Below are positions 26,144 through 35,983 of a stretch of 47,887 bases of DNA, piece after piece. Origin of the DNA: Hyphomicrobiales bacterium (lineage in GTDB: Bacteria; Pseudomonadota; Alphaproteobacteria; Rhizobiales; Rhizobiaceae); assembly GCA_900465665.1 (NCBI GenBank), contig UBJO01000007.1, forward strand, positions 1 through 47,887. Direction: 5' to 3'. The stretch's first letter is position 1, and each line of letters begins with the position of its first letter. Below the pieces are notes generated by a model. It was not told the DNA's origin, ran no database searches, and saw only the letters and a program-made list of their open reading frames with translations. The translations under genes were made by a program, and so were the position numbers.

Positions 26144-27211
26144 TCAGAAATCCTGATAGTTCAGAGCGTTGATTTCGCGCGGCGGCACCGATGAGGTCAC
26201 GAGCCCATCCCGCGCCGCCACCGTCACCGCTGTCGCGGCTGCCGGCAGCTGTGCGGCGGCGGGCAATTGCGCGATCGGCGGCAGGCCCGGTGTTGCGGCC
26301 ACTGGCGGTGGTAGCGGCTGGCGCGGTTCCATCTCGATCTTGGCGAGGATCAGTGGCGGATCCGGCTCGCGCGCCGGCAGGAGATTGCCCTGCGCCCAGA
26401 TCTTCGCAAGGTCGGCCTTGCTCATGGCGGCGACATTGACGTCGATATCGGTCAGCGTGCCCGGCACGCGGTAGGGGCAGCGCCGCTTGCTGCAGTTGGC
26501 GCCGGCCGAGAACTGCCAAAGCAGATAGTTGTCCCAGTTGCCCATCGGGAACACGCCTTTGACATCGGGCTTGTAGCGCGCATACCAGATGGGCAACCGC
26601 GCCAGCACGGGATAGTCGTTGCGGTAGGCGGCGATGTAGCGGGCGGTATCGTGGTTGGTGTAGAGCACTGGATAGCGCCCGGTCCGCGTCTTGATGTGGC
26701 CGACGAAGATCTGTGCATCCTCGAGCGACATGAACTTTTGGGGATCGATGCCCTCCAGATCGAGGATCATCATCTCGTCCGGCTTGGGTGTCGCATAGTC
26801 GAGAAAGTGGTTGGCCTGGTCGATCGGGTTTCCCGGGCGGGCGAGGTGATAGGCGCCCCACAAAAGCCCGGCGGCGCGCGCCACCAGCCGCCTTGTCTGG
26901 AACAGCTCGCGGCTGACCGCGTACTTGCGCCACATCGTCTTGCAGTGGCCCACCGTGTCGCCGGCATGGTCGCCATCGCACGAAAAACTTTCGGGCAATC
27001 CGTCCGACGCCTTGGAGATGAAGCCGGCGATCCGCTTGTCTGAGGTCAGCGCTTCCCAGTCGATCGTGTTCAGCTCGTAGCCATCGACGACGAGCGCGTT
27101 ATCGGTCTTTTTCCAGGGGAGTGTATCGCCGGCCGTGGCGTAATGAGACAGTCCGGCCGTGATCGCCAGAAGCAGAATACGGAGAGTGGCTCTTCCATGC
27201 CGTTGCTTCAT
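26144..27211 (-). CDS. GH25 family lysozyme (muramidase)
   Basis: A 355-residue secreted glycoside hydrolase of family 25. An N-terminal signal peptide (hydrophobic LRILLLAITAGLSHYATAG) precedes the catalytic TIM-barrel domain of about 220 residues: VVDGYELNTIDWEAL, GAYHLARPGNPIDQANHFLD and the catalytic acidic pair in MMILDLEG (DxE). The C-terminal 60 residues are a Pro/Ala-rich low-complexity tail. The enzyme would cut peptidoglycan between MurNAc and GlcNAc. No holin or phage gene is nearby, so it is probably a cell-wall remodelling or predation-type enzyme rather than a prophage relic. It is divergent from the BA14K gene. Confidence 0.9.
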   Translation of the reverse strand: MKQRHGRATLRILLLAITAGLSHYATAGDTLPWKKTDNALVVDGYELNTIDWEALTSDKRIAGFISKASDGLPESFSCDGDHAGDTVGHCKTMWRKYAVSRELFQTRRLVARAAGLLWGAYHLARPGNPIDQANHFLDYATPKPDEMMILDLEGIDPQKFMSLEDAQIFVGHIKTRTGRYPVLYTNHDTARYIAAYRNDYPVLARLPIWYARYKPDVKGVFPMGNWDNYLLWQFSAGANCSKRRCPYRVPGTLTDIDVNVAAMSKADLAKIWAQGNLLPAREPDPPLILAKIEMEPRQPLPPPVAATPGLPPIAQLPAAAQLPAAATAVTVAARDGLVTSSVPPREINALNYQDF

Positions 27212-27367
27212 GTAACGAGAGTGATGAAAACTGGTTAATGGATTGCTTATCAGCTTTTACGAATAAACAAAAAACCGTGACCGGTCGCGAAAAAAGATGC
27301 GTTTAGAAACATTTTCCCCATCAATGCGTTACACCACGGATTAATTTACGGTGAGATTGGAGTCTTC

Positions 27368-27883
27368 ATGCCCAGGTCGTTCAAGCAACTCGTCGTCGCG
27401 GCCATTTCCTCATTGATGCTGGTGACAAGTGTCGCGCCGTCGCAGGCGGTCCAGATGCCTGCAGCGCCGCAGATGGAAAAATCGGCGGATGTTCAAAACG
27501 TGCAGTATTGCCGCTATGGCCGTTGCGGACCGCGTCCGGGCTATTATGGCCGGCCGGGTGGCTACTATCCCGGTTATCGCCCCGGTTACCGCCCGGCCTA
27601 TCGCCCCGGCTGGTACGGCGGCTACCGTGGCTACACCTACGCACGTCCCGGCTATCGCCACTATAACGGCTACTGGTACCCGCTCGCCGCCTTCGGCGCC
27701 GGCGCCATCATCGGCGGCGCGATTGCCAGCCAGCCGCGCTATGCACCGGCACCGCGCTACGTCGCCCCGGTCGGATCGAGCCATGTCGCCTGGTGCCAGC
27801 AGCGCTACCGCTCGTACCGCGCCTATGACAACACGTTCCAGCCGTACAACGGCCCGCGCCAGCAGTGCGTTTCGCCGTATTGA
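27368..27883 (+). CDS. BA14K family protein
   Basis: A 171-residue exported protein. Signal peptide to about residue 27 (cleavage near SQA-V). The middle is a Tyr/Gly/Pro/Arg-rich low-complexity region with repeated PGYRP-like units (about 55-95), then a hydrophobic glycine-rich hairpin ([15 protein letters not shown]). The C-terminus is the BA14K signature [19 protein letters not shown] with PRQQCVSPY, including the conserved cysteines. The founder in Brucella is an immunoreactive, lectin-like surface protein; the function here is unknown. GGAG five nt before the ATG supports the start. Confidence 0.92.
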   Translation: MPRSFKQLVVAAISSLMLVTSVAPSQAVQMPAAPQMEKSADVQNVQYCRYGRCGPRPGYYGRPGGYYPGYRPGYRPAYRPGWYGGYRGYTYARPGYRHYNGYWYPLAAFGAGAIIGGAIASQPRYAPAPRYVAPVGSSHVAWCQQRYRSYRAYDNTFQPYNGPRQQCVSPY

Positions 27884-27915
27884 CGGTTAGAGGGTGTATT
27901 CGCTAGCTCGGCGCC

Positions 27916-28049
27916 CGGAGCCCCCTCATCCGACCCTTCGGGCCACCTTCTCCCCGTTGGGGAGAAGGGAAGATGGAGCAAGCGGCCTCGCCCCGAGTCT
28001 CTTCTCCCCAACGGGGAGAAGGTGCCGGCAGGCGGATGAGGGGGCTCCG
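27916..28049. repeat. Large palindromic intergenic repeat
   Basis: An outer 17-bp inverted repeat (27916-27932 with 28033-28049) encloses an inner 23-bp inverted pair (27945-27967 with 28001-28023) built around CTTCTCCCC/GGGGAGAAG. Each inner arm can also fold on itself. This is a rhizobial mosaic repeat between convergent genes and may double as a bidirectional terminator. Confidence 0.8.
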
Positions 28050-28086
28050 CGCTCCACCGTCTAACTATCGCTAAAGTCCACCCACC

Positions 28087-29082
28087 TCACAAAATATTCA
28101 CCCGCTTCAACAACCACCAAGCCAGCGCGATCGATGCGATGATCATCCCGATCGCGTATTCAGTCCCCGTCGACCCCTGCGTGAACGGCAGATTGGCCGT
28201 GTTCATGCCGAAGAAGCCGGTGACGAGCGTCGGCGGCAGCAGGAAGGCGGTCATGATCGACAGGATGTAGAGGTGCCGGTTGGTCTCCGATGAGAGCTTG
28301 GAATCGATTTCTTCGTGCAGCAGCCGCGCCCGGTCTTGTAGCGCGTAGATATCGTGGTCGACCGTCTCCAGCCGCGCCGTCAGCCGTCCGGCGACGTCCT
28401 CGAAGCCGAAGGGCATTTCGTCGTCATCGGAAGCCGCCGCCCGGCGCATCAGGCCGAGCACGGTCCTCAGGTGCCGGTGGATGCGCACGACGGTGCGCCG
28501 GACCGGCGCCAGCCGCCGCCGCTCGTCGCGCGGCGCGGTGTCGTAGACGAAGTCCTCGATGATGTTCAGCTCTTCGGTCAGGTCCATCACGATTGAAATC
28601 AGCGTGCGCTGGAATTCGGTGACGAGCAGCTCGAACAGATCGACCGGCCGGGTAAACTTCGCCGGGTTCTTCTCCATCAGCAGCCGCGCCCGCTCGACGC
28701 TGCGCAGCGGCTGCAGTCGGGTGGTAATGATGAAACGATCGGAGATCGCGAAATGCAGCCAGCCTAGATCGGCGGTCTCGTGGTCGAACTCACGCTGGCA
28801 ATCGACCAGCGTGCCGTAAAGCATCTGCTCGTCGACCGTGATGGCCGAATGCGTGTCGTGCGTGGTGAGCGCCGCCTTGGCGTCGTCGGTCAGCCCGGAC
28901 AGCGCATCGATAAGCGCGGGCACCCGGGCGTCGGCGAGGTTGAGATGCAGCCAGTAGAAACCGCCATCGGCGGTGAGGTCCGCCGGCAGCGCGTTGTTGG
29001 AAAGCCGTATCGGCTTGCCGCCGCCGTCGGGGAAACGGTAGCCCCAGACGAACCCCGGCATGCTCACAGGCAGTGTATCCAT
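28087..29082 (-). CDS. zntB: ZntB/CorA-type metal transporter
   Basis: A 331-residue inner-membrane protein of the CorA superfamily. The cytoplasmic N-terminal domain (starting MPGFVWGYRFPDGGG) and the long helices run to about residue 265. Two C-terminal membrane segments follow, the first ending in the GMN pore signature (FFGMNTANLPF). The N-terminal similarity to ZntB suggests zinc transport rather than magnesium; ion selectivity cannot be read from sequence. Alternative starts are 29151 and 29103; 29082 is chosen for the family N-terminus with AGAGGA upstream. Confidence 0.9.
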   Translation of the reverse strand: MDTLPVSMPGFVWGYRFPDGGGKPIRLSNNALPADLTADGGFYWLHLNLADARVPALIDALSGLTDDAKAALTTHDTHSAITVDEQMLYGTLVDCQREFDHETADLGWLHFAISDRFIITTRLQPLRSVERARLLMEKNPAKFTRPVDLFELLVTEFQRTLISIVMDLTEELNIIEDFVYDTAPRDERRRLAPVRRTVVRIHRHLRTVLGLMRRAAASDDDEMPFGFEDVAGRLTARLETVDHDIYALQDRARLLHEEIDSKLSSETNRHLYILSIMTAFLLPPTLVTGFFGMNTANLPFTQGSTGTEYAIGMIIASIALAWWLLKRVNIL

Positions 29083-29368
29083 TCTTTGCCGGTCCTCTTG
29101 CATTGGCGGTGCGCTCCACGCTGGCGTCTGGGTCTTGGCGACCAGCAGCACCGGATCGGCAGCTCATATGAGAGCATGAGCATGGCGCCGCACCCGATGG
29201 CAAGACCCTTTCAAGCGATGCCTCCCTATGACGGGAATCCTACAGTTTCATGACAGTGACGCCCACAAGTTTGAAATTGACGTTTACGTAAAAATCAATT
29301 AGCTCTGCCGTCGGAGGAGCGGGTAGGGGAGAGCTACCCCGCGCCATCAGGCTTACGAGGAGAACAGC

Positions 29369-31147
29369 ATGTACAAGGCGCCCGTCGAGGAGATCGCATT
29401 CACCCTCAAGCATGTAGCCGGTCTCGCCCAGGCGATCGACGACGGCCTGCTTGGCGATCTCGGCGAGGATCTGGTCGATGCGATCCTTCATGAAGCCGGC
29501 CGCTTCGCATCCGACGAGATCGCGCCATTGGCGGAGATCGGTGATCGCCAGGGCGCGCGCATATCGGACGGCAAGGTGACGACGCCCGATGGCTGGCGCG
29601 ACCTCTACCGCAACTGGATCGCAGGCGGCTGGAACGGCCTGACCGCATCCGAAGACTTCGGCGGCCAAGCGCTGCCGCATATGCTGAATGTCGCGGCACT
29701 CGAAATGTGGAACTCCGGCTCCATGGCCTTCGCGCTTTGCCCGACGCTGACCATGGGCGCCATCGAAGCCATCAGCGCCCACGGCAGCGACGCTCTGAAA
29801 CAGACCTATCTCCCGAAACTCGTCTCCGGCGAATGGACCGGCACGATGAACCTGACGGAGCCGCATGCCGGTTCCGATCTTGGCGTGCTCAAGGCCCGCG
29901 CCGAGCGCCGCGACGACGGCAGCTACCGCATCTTTGGCCAGAAGATTTTCATCACCTGGGGCGAACACGACGCCGCCGACAACATCATCCATCTCGTGCT
30001 CGCCCGCCTGCCGGATGCGCCCTCAGGCACGCGCGGCATCTCGCTTTTCCTCGTGCCGAAATTCCTCGTCAACGAAGACGGTTCGCTCGGCGCTCGCAAC
30101 GATCTCTTCTGCCATGCGCTGGAGCACAAACTCGGCATCCACGGCTCGCCCACCTGCACGATGATCTATGGCGACGGCCGCTTCGGTGCGGAGAAGGGCG
30201 CCATCGGCTGGCTGGTCGGCGAGGAAAACAAGGGCCTCGCCTGCATGTTCACGATGATGAACAACGCCCGCCTTGCCGTCGGCATGCAGGGCGTCGCCAT
30301 CGCCGAAGCTGCCACGCAGAAGGCCGTCGCCTACGCCCGCGAGCGCACCCAGGGCAAGGCGCCCGGCTGGGCGGGAGCAGGCATGAGCCCGATCATCGAG
30401 CATCCCGATGTCATCAGAATGCTGCTCACCATGAAGGCGCTGACCCAGGGCGCCCGCGCTATCGCCTATAGCTGCGCCCACGCCACCGACATGGCCCACC
30501 GCGCCGGTGATGACAAAAAACACTGGCAGGAGCGCGCCGCCCTGCTGACCCCGGTCGCCAAGTCCTTCGCCACCGATATCGGCGTCGACGTCGCATCGCT
30601 CGGCATCCAGGTGCACGGCGGCATGGGCTTCATCGAGGAAACCGGCGCCGCGCGTTATCTCAGGGACGCCCGCATTGCCCCGATCTACGAAGGCACCAAC
30701 GGCATCCAGGCGATCGACCTCGTCACCCGCAAGCTGCCTCTATCCGATGGCGGCGAGGTGAAAAGCATGATCGCCGAACTACAGGAGATCGCCGACCGCG
30801 TCGGTGCCTCCAACGCCGAAAACTTCGGCGCGACCGCGAACCGCCTGAATGCTGCCATCACCGACCTCGAGGAAGCGACCGATTGGTTCCTGTCGCAATT
30901 GGCGGCCGGCAACGTGGCCGACGCGCTTTCCGGCGCCACGCCCTATCAGCGCCTGTTCGGACTGACGCTGACCGGCTGCTATCTCGCCAACGGCGCGCTC
31001 GCCGACACGGACGATGGCAAAGCCGCCGATCGCATCGCGCTCTGCCGCTTCGCCGCCGAAAACCTGCTGGCCGAGACCACGGCGCTGAGGGATACGGTCG
31101 TCAACGGCGCCGCAAGCCTCGCCGCCGCCAGATCCATTCTCGCCTGA
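29369..31147 (+). CDS. Acyl-CoA dehydrogenase, DmdC-type
   Basis: A 592-residue FAD enzyme of the long acyl-CoA dehydrogenase class that includes DmdC (methylmercaptopropionyl-CoA dehydrogenase) and fatty-acid FadE-like enzymes. N-terminal helical domain, beta domain with MNLTEPHAGSDLG and FITWGEHD, C-terminal helical domain with ARYLRDARIAPIYEGTNGIQA (the Glu in YEGT is the likely catalytic base) and an extra C-terminal domain typical of DmdC length. The N-terminus MYKAPVEEIAFTLKHVAGL is common in this class. The partner crotonase gene starts 10 bp downstream, so the two form a beta-oxidation operon. The acyl substrate is unknown, and no DMSP-pathway genes are nearby. Confidence 0.93.
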   Translation: MYKAPVEEIAFTLKHVAGLAQAIDDGLLGDLGEDLVDAILHEAGRFASDEIAPLAEIGDRQGARISDGKVTTPDGWRDLYRNWIAGGWNGLTASEDFGGQALPHMLNVAALEMWNSGSMAFALCPTLTMGAIEAISAHGSDALKQTYLPKLVSGEWTGTMNLTEPHAGSDLGVLKARAERRDDGSYRIFGQKIFITWGEHDAADNIIHLVLARLPDAPSGTRGISLFLVPKFLVNEDGSLGARNDLFCHALEHKLGIHGSPTCTMIYGDGRFGAEKGAIGWLVGEENKGLACMFTMMNNARLAVGMQGVAIAEAATQKAVAYARERTQGKAPGWAGAGMSPIIEHPDVIRMLLTMKALTQGARAIAYSCAHATDMAHRAGDDKKHWQERAALLTPVAKSFATDIGVDVASLGIQVHGGMGFIEETGAARYLRDARIAPIYEGTNGIQAIDLVTRKLPLSDGGEVKSMIAELQEIADRVGASNAENFGATANRLNAAITDLEEATDWFLSQLAAGNVADALSGATPYQRLFGLTLTGCYLANGALADTDDGKAADRIALCRFAAENLLAETTALRDTVVNGAASLAAARSILA

Positions 31148-31157
31148 GGGACCCGAT

Positions 31158-31910
31158 ATGACCGACCACATTCTCATCGAGCGCTCCGAGGCCCATCCCG
31201 GCGTCCAGATCATCCGCTTCAACCGCCCGGACAAGAAGAACGCCATCACCCGCGCCATGTATTCCGTCATGACCGAGGCGCTGACTTCGGCTGACGGCAA
31301 CCCCGACATCCGCGCCACGGCCTTCCTCGGCACCGAGGGCTGCTTTTCCGCCGGCAACGATCTCGGCGACTTCCTGGCTGTGGCAATGGGCGGCGGCATG
31401 CCGCGTGAGGTCATCGATTTCCTCTATGCGCTGGTGCGGTCGGCAAAGCCTATCGTCTCGGGCGTCGATGGCCTGGCGATCGGCATCGGCACCACCATGC
31501 ACCTGCATTGCGACCTGACGGTTGCGTCCGCCCGCAGCCAGTTCCGCACCCCCTTCGTCGATCTCGCCCTGGTGCCGGAAGCTGCATCCAGCCTGCTCGC
31601 CCCGCGCATCATGGGCGCCCAGCGCGCCTTCGCCATGCTCGCCGCCGGCGAACCCTTCTCCGGCGGGGAGGCGAGGGATGCCGGCCTGGTCTTCAAAGTC
31701 CCGGAGCCGCATCAGGTCGAAGCGGAAACGCTCAGCCTCGCGTCAAAACTCGCCGCCAAGCCGCCAGAGGCGCTGCGCCTCTCGCGCGATCTCATCCGGG
31801 GCGACCGCGAACAGATCATCGCCCGCATCGACGAGGAAGCCCGCCACTTCGCCGCCCGCCTGCAAAGCGCCGAGGCCCGCGCCGCCTTCGAGGCTTTCAT
31901 GCGCCGTTGA
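31158..31910 (+). CDS. Enoyl-CoA hydratase/isomerase family protein
   Basis: A 250-residue crotonase-fold protein, second gene of the acyl-CoA dehydrogenase operon. The oxyanion-hole segments CFSAGNDLGDF and GLAIGIG are present. Of the two catalytic glutamates of classical hydratases, the second is kept (LVPEAASS) but the first position, normally in GCELAMMCD, reads TTMHLHCD and is not acidic. That pattern is usual in Delta3-Delta2-enoyl-CoA isomerases, so isomerase activity on unsaturated acyl-CoA is at least as likely as hydration. A terminator follows. Confidence 0.92.
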   Translation: MTDHILIERSEAHPGVQIIRFNRPDKKNAITRAMYSVMTEALTSADGNPDIRATAFLGTEGCFSAGNDLGDFLAVAMGGGMPREVIDFLYALVRSAKPIVSGVDGLAIGIGTTMHLHCDLTVASARSQFRTPFVDLALVPEAASSLLAPRIMGAQRAFAMLAAGEPFSGGEARDAGLVFKVPEPHQVEAETLSLASKLAAKPPEALRLSRDLIRGDREQIIARIDEEARHFAARLQSAEARAAFEAFMRR

Positions 31911-31917
31911 ATCACGA

Positions 31918-31952
31918 AATCTCGCGTCGATAATTGCGAGATTATGTTTTTT
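31918..31952 (+). terminator. Rho-independent terminator
   Basis: A perfect 8-bp stem (31918-31925 with 31936-31943, loop of 10) followed after three bases by six T residues ends the dehydrogenase/crotonase operon. Confidence 0.75.
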
Positions 31953-32033
31953 GACGGGTAAATTTGCGAAAGTAGAAATTTACTACAATTTAAGGGGACG
32001 CATCAATTCTCGCGCCAAAACGAGGGTTATGCT

Positions 32034-33419
32034 GTGAAACTATTTAAAAGTGCATTGTCGTTCAGGCAGGAAATCTCTGATTTTATCTTCATGCGGTCGC
32101 CGGATGCGTATTACGTACTGGAAGACGAGCACATCGTCGATTGCAACCATGCGATGGAGGTCATGCTCGATCTGCCTCGAGACAAGATCATCGGCATTCA
32201 TCCCGCGAAGCTTTCACCGGCGGTGCAATCGGATGGCCGCCCGACCAGTGAAGCAGCGGTCGCCGTGTTTGCCGAGATCAAGAAAAACGGCATGGCGCGT
32301 TTCGAATGGGATCATCAGCGTCTCGATGGTACGCCGCTGCCGGTCCTGGCAACGATCCTAGAGGCCAATATCGCTGGTCGCAATGCACAGGTCGTCTTCT
32401 GGCAGGACATTGGCGATGTGGTGAAGATGCGTCGCCAGGAGGCCGAAGCCCGCAAACGCGACGAGGCGAAGGCCGCCGAGCAGGCGGAGGTCGTGCACAC
32501 CCTTGCGTCTTCTCTGAGAAAGCTCGCCGCCGGCGATCTCGATTGTCTCCTCGAAAAGCGCTTCCCCAATGAATATGAAGGGCTGCGCCAGGACTTCAAC
32601 GGCACCGTAGATCAACTGGCCGGCGTTCTCGGAAAGCTCGCGGTGAACGCCGAAACAATCCGCGCCACCACCGCCGAACTCAGCCGCGCCACCGACGATA
32701 CTGCACGCCGGACCGAGAAACAGGCAGCCGGCGTCGAGGAAACTGCCGCTGCCCTCAACCAGATGACTGCGGCCGTCACCAGCACCGCCGAAAGTGCTGC
32801 CACCGCCGCCAGCTTCTCGGCCAAGGCCAAACAGGACGCCGAGGAATCGGAAAAGATCTCCAACCAGACCGTCGCTGCGATCGATGAGATCGCCCAGTCC
32901 TCGAAGGCGATCAACCAGATCATCGGCGTGATCGACGAGATCGCGTTTCAGACCAATCTGCTGGCCTTGAACGCTGGCGTCGAGGCGGCGCGCGCGGGCG
33001 AGGCTGGACGCGGTTTCGCCGTCGTTGCCCAGGAAGTGCGCGAACTCGCGCAACGTTCCGCCAAGGCGGCGAAGGAGATCAAGACGCTGATCGTCAATTC
33101 CGGTACGCAGGTCGAGCGTGGTGTCGCGCTGGTGAGCGATTCCGGCAAGGCGCTGGCGGATATCATCGGCCACCTCTCGCACATTTCTCAACTCGCGACG
33201 ACGATCGCCGATTCCGCCAGGGAGCAATCGTCAGGCCTCGTGCAGATCAACGCGGCGATCAACCAGATGGACGGCGCTACGCAGCAGAACGCGGCCATTG
33301 TCGAGGAGACCGCCGCCGCCGTGCATGGTTTGTCGGAGCAAGCCACTGTCCTGAGCGGTCTGGCATCGGCCTTCCGCCAGCGCCGGGATACACCGGCAAA
33401 AATGCGCGCCGCCGCCTGA
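32034..33419 (+). CDS. Cytosolic PAS-containing chemoreceptor
   Basis: A 461-residue methyl-accepting protein without membrane segments. A PAS domain occupies about residues 20-130 ([20 protein letters not shown]), followed by a HAMP-like region ([18 protein letters not shown]) and the signalling domain with [15 protein letters not shown] at the tip. It should sense a cytoplasmic signal such as redox state or a metabolite; heme- or FAD-binding residues cannot be assigned. Rhizobia are known to have such soluble receptors (for example McpY-type). The start is a GTG at 32034 with GAGGG seven nt upstream; a nearby ATG runs straight into a stop. No CheR-docking tail (ends KMRAAA). Confidence 0.93.
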   Translation: MKLFKSALSFRQEISDFIFMRSPDAYYVLEDEHIVDCNHAMEVMLDLPRDKIIGIHPAKLSPAVQSDGRPTSEAAVAVFAEIKKNGMARFEWDHQRLDGTPLPVLATILEANIAGRNAQVVFWQDIGDVVKMRRQEAEARKRDEAKAAEQAEVVHTLASSLRKLAAGDLDCLLEKRFPNEYEGLRQDFNGTVDQLAGVLGKLAVNAETIRATTAELSRATDDTARRTEKQAAGVEETAAALNQMTAAVTSTAESAATAASFSAKAKQDAEESEKISNQTVAAIDEIAQSSKAINQIIGVIDEIAFQTNLLALNAGVEAARAGEAGRGFAVVAQEVRELAQRSAKAAKEIKTLIVNSGTQVERGVALVSDSGKALADIIGHLSHISQLATTIADSAREQSSGLVQINAAINQMDGATQQNAAIVEETAAAVHGLSEQATVLSGLASAFRQRRDTPAKMRAAA

Positions 33420-33467
33420 TATCGGTGGACGGCGCAAGGCCGCCGATTGCCGACGTCTCGTTCGACT

Positions 33468-33506
33468 AAAAAGAGCCGCCACGCCCAGCGTGCGCGGCTC
33501 TTTTAC
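33468..33506 (+). terminator. Rho-independent terminator
   Basis: A 9-bp stem (33471-33479 with 33494-33502), with an inner 4-bp stem (CACG/CGTG) and a T run, ends the PAS chemoreceptor transcript. Confidence 0.9.
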
Positions 33507-33707
33507 TGTGACGTCATCCAGGAATGTTCAAAAAGTATTACTTTTAATCAAATTTTACCGATTCACTTGTTTAGTGATCTGCAATGCATGACGCAGCACG
33601 GGCATGAGCGCCCGGCCCCTTTTCCGGCACAATCAAAGGCGCAGACGCCAGCGGATCGTTACTCCGATCGCTGAGGCATGTCGGTCGGCCGCATTCGAGA
33701 CAATGCT

Positions 33708-35528
33708 ATGTTCAAAATGAAGATCAAGACGCTGCTTCCGGTGCTCTTTCTGTCCCTCGTCGCCATCTCCCTCGTGCAGGGCGCCATTGCCGCCGTCGCG
33801 CTGACCAGTCTCGAAGCCAATACGCGTGAGATCGGCGCCCGAAATATCCCGAACACCGAGCGCCTGCATGCCATCGTCACGACGCTCAACGACGTGCGCC
33901 GCAGCTATGCCGACTATCTCTTGGCCTCCGGCAAGACCGATTTCCGCAACGCCGAGACCACGCTGAAGACCCGCCGCCAGCGGCTTGCGAGCGCCATCGA
34001 TGCCTTTGAAAAGCAGCCGAAGAGCGAGTATATGACCCAGAACTTCGCGCGGCTGCAGAAGGCGCTCGATAACGACACCGCCGTTGCCGACAAGATCATC
34101 GCGCTCGCGCTCGACAACAAGCGCAGCCAGGCCAATTCGCTTTATCGCGGCGAGCTGTCCATGTCGGCCAACAACATCCAGACGCTGGTCGACGGCATGA
34201 TCGCGAGAGATCGTCAGTCGACCGATGCCGGCCTCGTCTCGGCCGCCGGCAACTATTACGCCGGCACGGTCTCGATCGTCGCAGGCCTTGCGGTCGCGCT
34301 GGTTGCCGCCATCGCCGCCGCCTATCTCGCCTGGAAGCGGATCTCGCGGCCGATCACGACGATTGCCTCGCGCATGGCAGGCCTAGCCGATGGCGATCTC
34401 GAAGCCGCCGTTCCCTATACCAACCGCCATGACGAGATCGGCGACATGGCCGCCGCCGTCTCCGTCTTCCGCGACAACGCCTTTGCCCGCCTCGATCTCG
34501 AACGCAGCGCCGAGGACAATCGCGCCCAGGCCCGCGACGAACGCGCCCGCAACGAAGCCGTCAAGGCGCGCGAGGCAGCCGAGATCAATCACGCCGTGGA
34601 AGCGTTGGCCGGTGCCCTTGGCGCCCTGTCGGAAGGCGATCTCGCCCATCGCATCGAGCAGCCTTTCGCCGATCACCTTGATCGCCTCCGCAGCGACTTC
34701 AACACCTCGGTCGCCAAGCTCAGCGAAGCGCTGGAAGAGGTCGGTCACAACGCGCATGCGATCGACGCAGGCGCCGGCGAGATCCGCAACGCCGCCGACG
34801 GCCTTGCGCGCCGCACCGAGCAGCAGGCCGCCTCGATCGAGGAAACGGCTGCGGCACTCGAAGAGATCACCACCACGGTGAAGGACACCGCCCGCCGCGC
34901 CGAGGAAGCCGGCAGCCTCGTGTCGCGCACCCGCGGCGGTGCGGAGGAGTCCGGCAACATCGTCCGCAAGGCCGTCTCCGCCATGACCGAGATCGAGCAA
35001 TCCTCGCAGAAGATCGCCAATATCATCAGCGTCATCGACGACATCGCCTTCCAGACCAATCTCCTGGCGCTCAACGCAGGCGTCGAGGCCGCGCGTGCTG
35101 GCGAAGCCGGCAAGGGTTTTGCCGTCGTCGCCCAGGAAGTGCGCGAGCTCGCGCAGCGTTCGGCCACGGCCGCCAAGGAGATCGAGGCCCTGATCTCGGC
35201 CTCCAACGCCCAGGTTCGCTCCGGCGTCAGCCTCGTCGGCGAAACCGGCAAGTCGCTGGAAACGATCGTCGGCCAAGTGCAGGACATTAGCCGCCATGTC
35301 GACGCGATCGTCACCGCCACCCGCGAGCAGTCGACCGGCCTCGCCGAGATCAACACTGCCGTCAACACCATGGATCAGGGCACCCAGCAGAACGCCGCCA
35401 TGGTCGAGGAGCAGACAGCCGCAAGCCATGGCTTGGCCCAGGAAGCCGCCAAGCTGATGAACCTGCTCGGCCAGTTCAACCTGCAACCGGACAATCACAC
35501 CATGGCGCGCCGCTACGCCGCCGCCTGA
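33708..35528 (+). CDS. Methyl-accepting chemotaxis protein, four-helix-bundle sensor
   Basis: A 606-residue transmembrane chemoreceptor. First membrane segment at about residues 8-32, then an all-helical periplasmic domain of about 150 residues (4HB_MCP-like, [20 protein letters not shown]), second membrane segment near 187-208, HAMP, linker with a second HAMP-like stretch and the signalling domain with [15 protein letters not shown]. Start candidates are 33678, 33708 and 33717; 33708 places the membrane segment at the N-terminus and has GAG eight nt upstream. The signalling domain is nearly identical to that of the receptor at 39654, which points to a shared origin. No docking tail (ends MARRYAAA). 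Confidence 0.94.
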   Translation: MFKMKIKTLLPVLFLSLVAISLVQGAIAAVALTSLEANTREIGARNIPNTERLHAIVTTLNDVRRSYADYLLASGKTDFRNAETTLKTRRQRLASAIDAFEKQPKSEYMTQNFARLQKALDNDTAVADKIIALALDNKRSQANSLYRGELSMSANNIQTLVDGMIARDRQSTDAGLVSAAGNYYAGTVSIVAGLAVALVAAIAAAYLAWKRISRPITTIASRMAGLADGDLEAAVPYTNRHDEIGDMAAAVSVFRDNAFARLDLERSAEDNRAQARDERARNEAVKAREAAEINHAVEALAGALGALSEGDLAHRIEQPFADHLDRLRSDFNTSVAKLSEALEEVGHNAHAIDAGAGEIRNAADGLARRTEQQAASIEETAAALEEITTTVKDTARRAEEAGSLVSRTRGGAEESGNIVRKAVSAMTEIEQSSQKIANIISVIDDIAFQTNLLALNAGVEAARAGEAGKGFAVVAQEVRELAQRSATAAKEIEALISASNAQVRSGVSLVGETGKSLETIVGQVQDISRHVDAIVTATREQSTGLAEINTAVNTMDQGTQQNAAMVEEQTAASHGLAQEAAKLMNLLGQFNLQPDNHTMARRYAAA

Positions 35529-35551
35529 TCGATTGGTGACATAAACGACAA

Positions 35552-35580
35552 AACGCCCGCGCATGTCGCGGGCGTTCTTT
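35552..35580 (+). terminator. Rho-independent terminator
   Basis: A perfect 10-bp stem (35552-35561 with 35567-35576, loop CATGT) is followed by CTTTTG. It ends the chemoreceptor transcript. Confidence 0.9.
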
Positions 35581-35609
35581 TGAGGGGTTGGAAAGATCGG
35601 GAAAACCCG

Positions 35610-35825
35610 TTATCCGTGCATCCGCTGACGCTCGGGCTGCTCCGCGATGAAACGGTTGTTGCGGGCCGAAAGCGGCTCCACCGGTAGAATATCGATGACA
35701 TCGGCAGCATCGAATTTGCGCTTCATGCCGCATATCGTGGCAATCACGACGCCCCTGTCAATATTGAAGGATGTCGCCAGGAAATTCCGTTCGTCGCCAT
35801 GATCATCAATGGAAATAACAAACAT
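35610..35825 (-). CDS. Small hypothetical protein
   Basis: A 71-residue protein of unknown function, with no membrane segment or signal. It begins MFVISIDDHGDERNFLATSF and has a basic middle (CGMKRKFDAADVIDIL). I accept it as real because a strong SD (GGAGG) lies 5 nt before the ATG and its composition is normal. The leader is AT-rich and contains a 6-bp inverted repeat flanking the SD plus an 11-bp direct repeat further upstream, so expression may be controlled. It lies between two unrelated genes and is monocistronic. Confidence 0.65.
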   Translation of the reverse strand: MFVISIDDHGDERNFLATSFNIDRGVVIATICGMKRKFDAADVIDILPVEPLSARNNRFIAEQPERQRMHG

Positions 35826-35835
35826 ATTATCCTCC

Positions 35836-35893
35836 GTGTATTATCCATTGATACACGCAGATTATTTATCATAGATGAATTTATAGATGAATT
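35836..35893 (-). promoter_or_regulatory. Leader hairpin and direct repeat before the small gene
   Basis: GTGTAT/ATACAC inverted repeat (35836-35841 with 35851-35856) directly adjoins the SD at 35831-35835 of the small minus-strand gene. Two copies of ATAGATGAATT (35871-35881 and 35883-35893) lie further upstream with a 12-bp period, about one helical turn. Either could be a protein- or RNA-level control site. Confidence 0.4.
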
Positions 35894-35983
35894 ATATTCT
35901 GTCGACTTGGGCAATCATTAGGAAATGCTGTTGAACGCCCGCTGCACTCACGCTCCGCGCAGGTGCAGCGGAAGCCAAGAGGA

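Noticed and set aside
26144..27211. Prophage endolysin interpretation of the GH25 gene
   Set aside because: No holin, spanin, structural or integrase gene nearby, and it has a signal peptide and flanking chromosomal genes.
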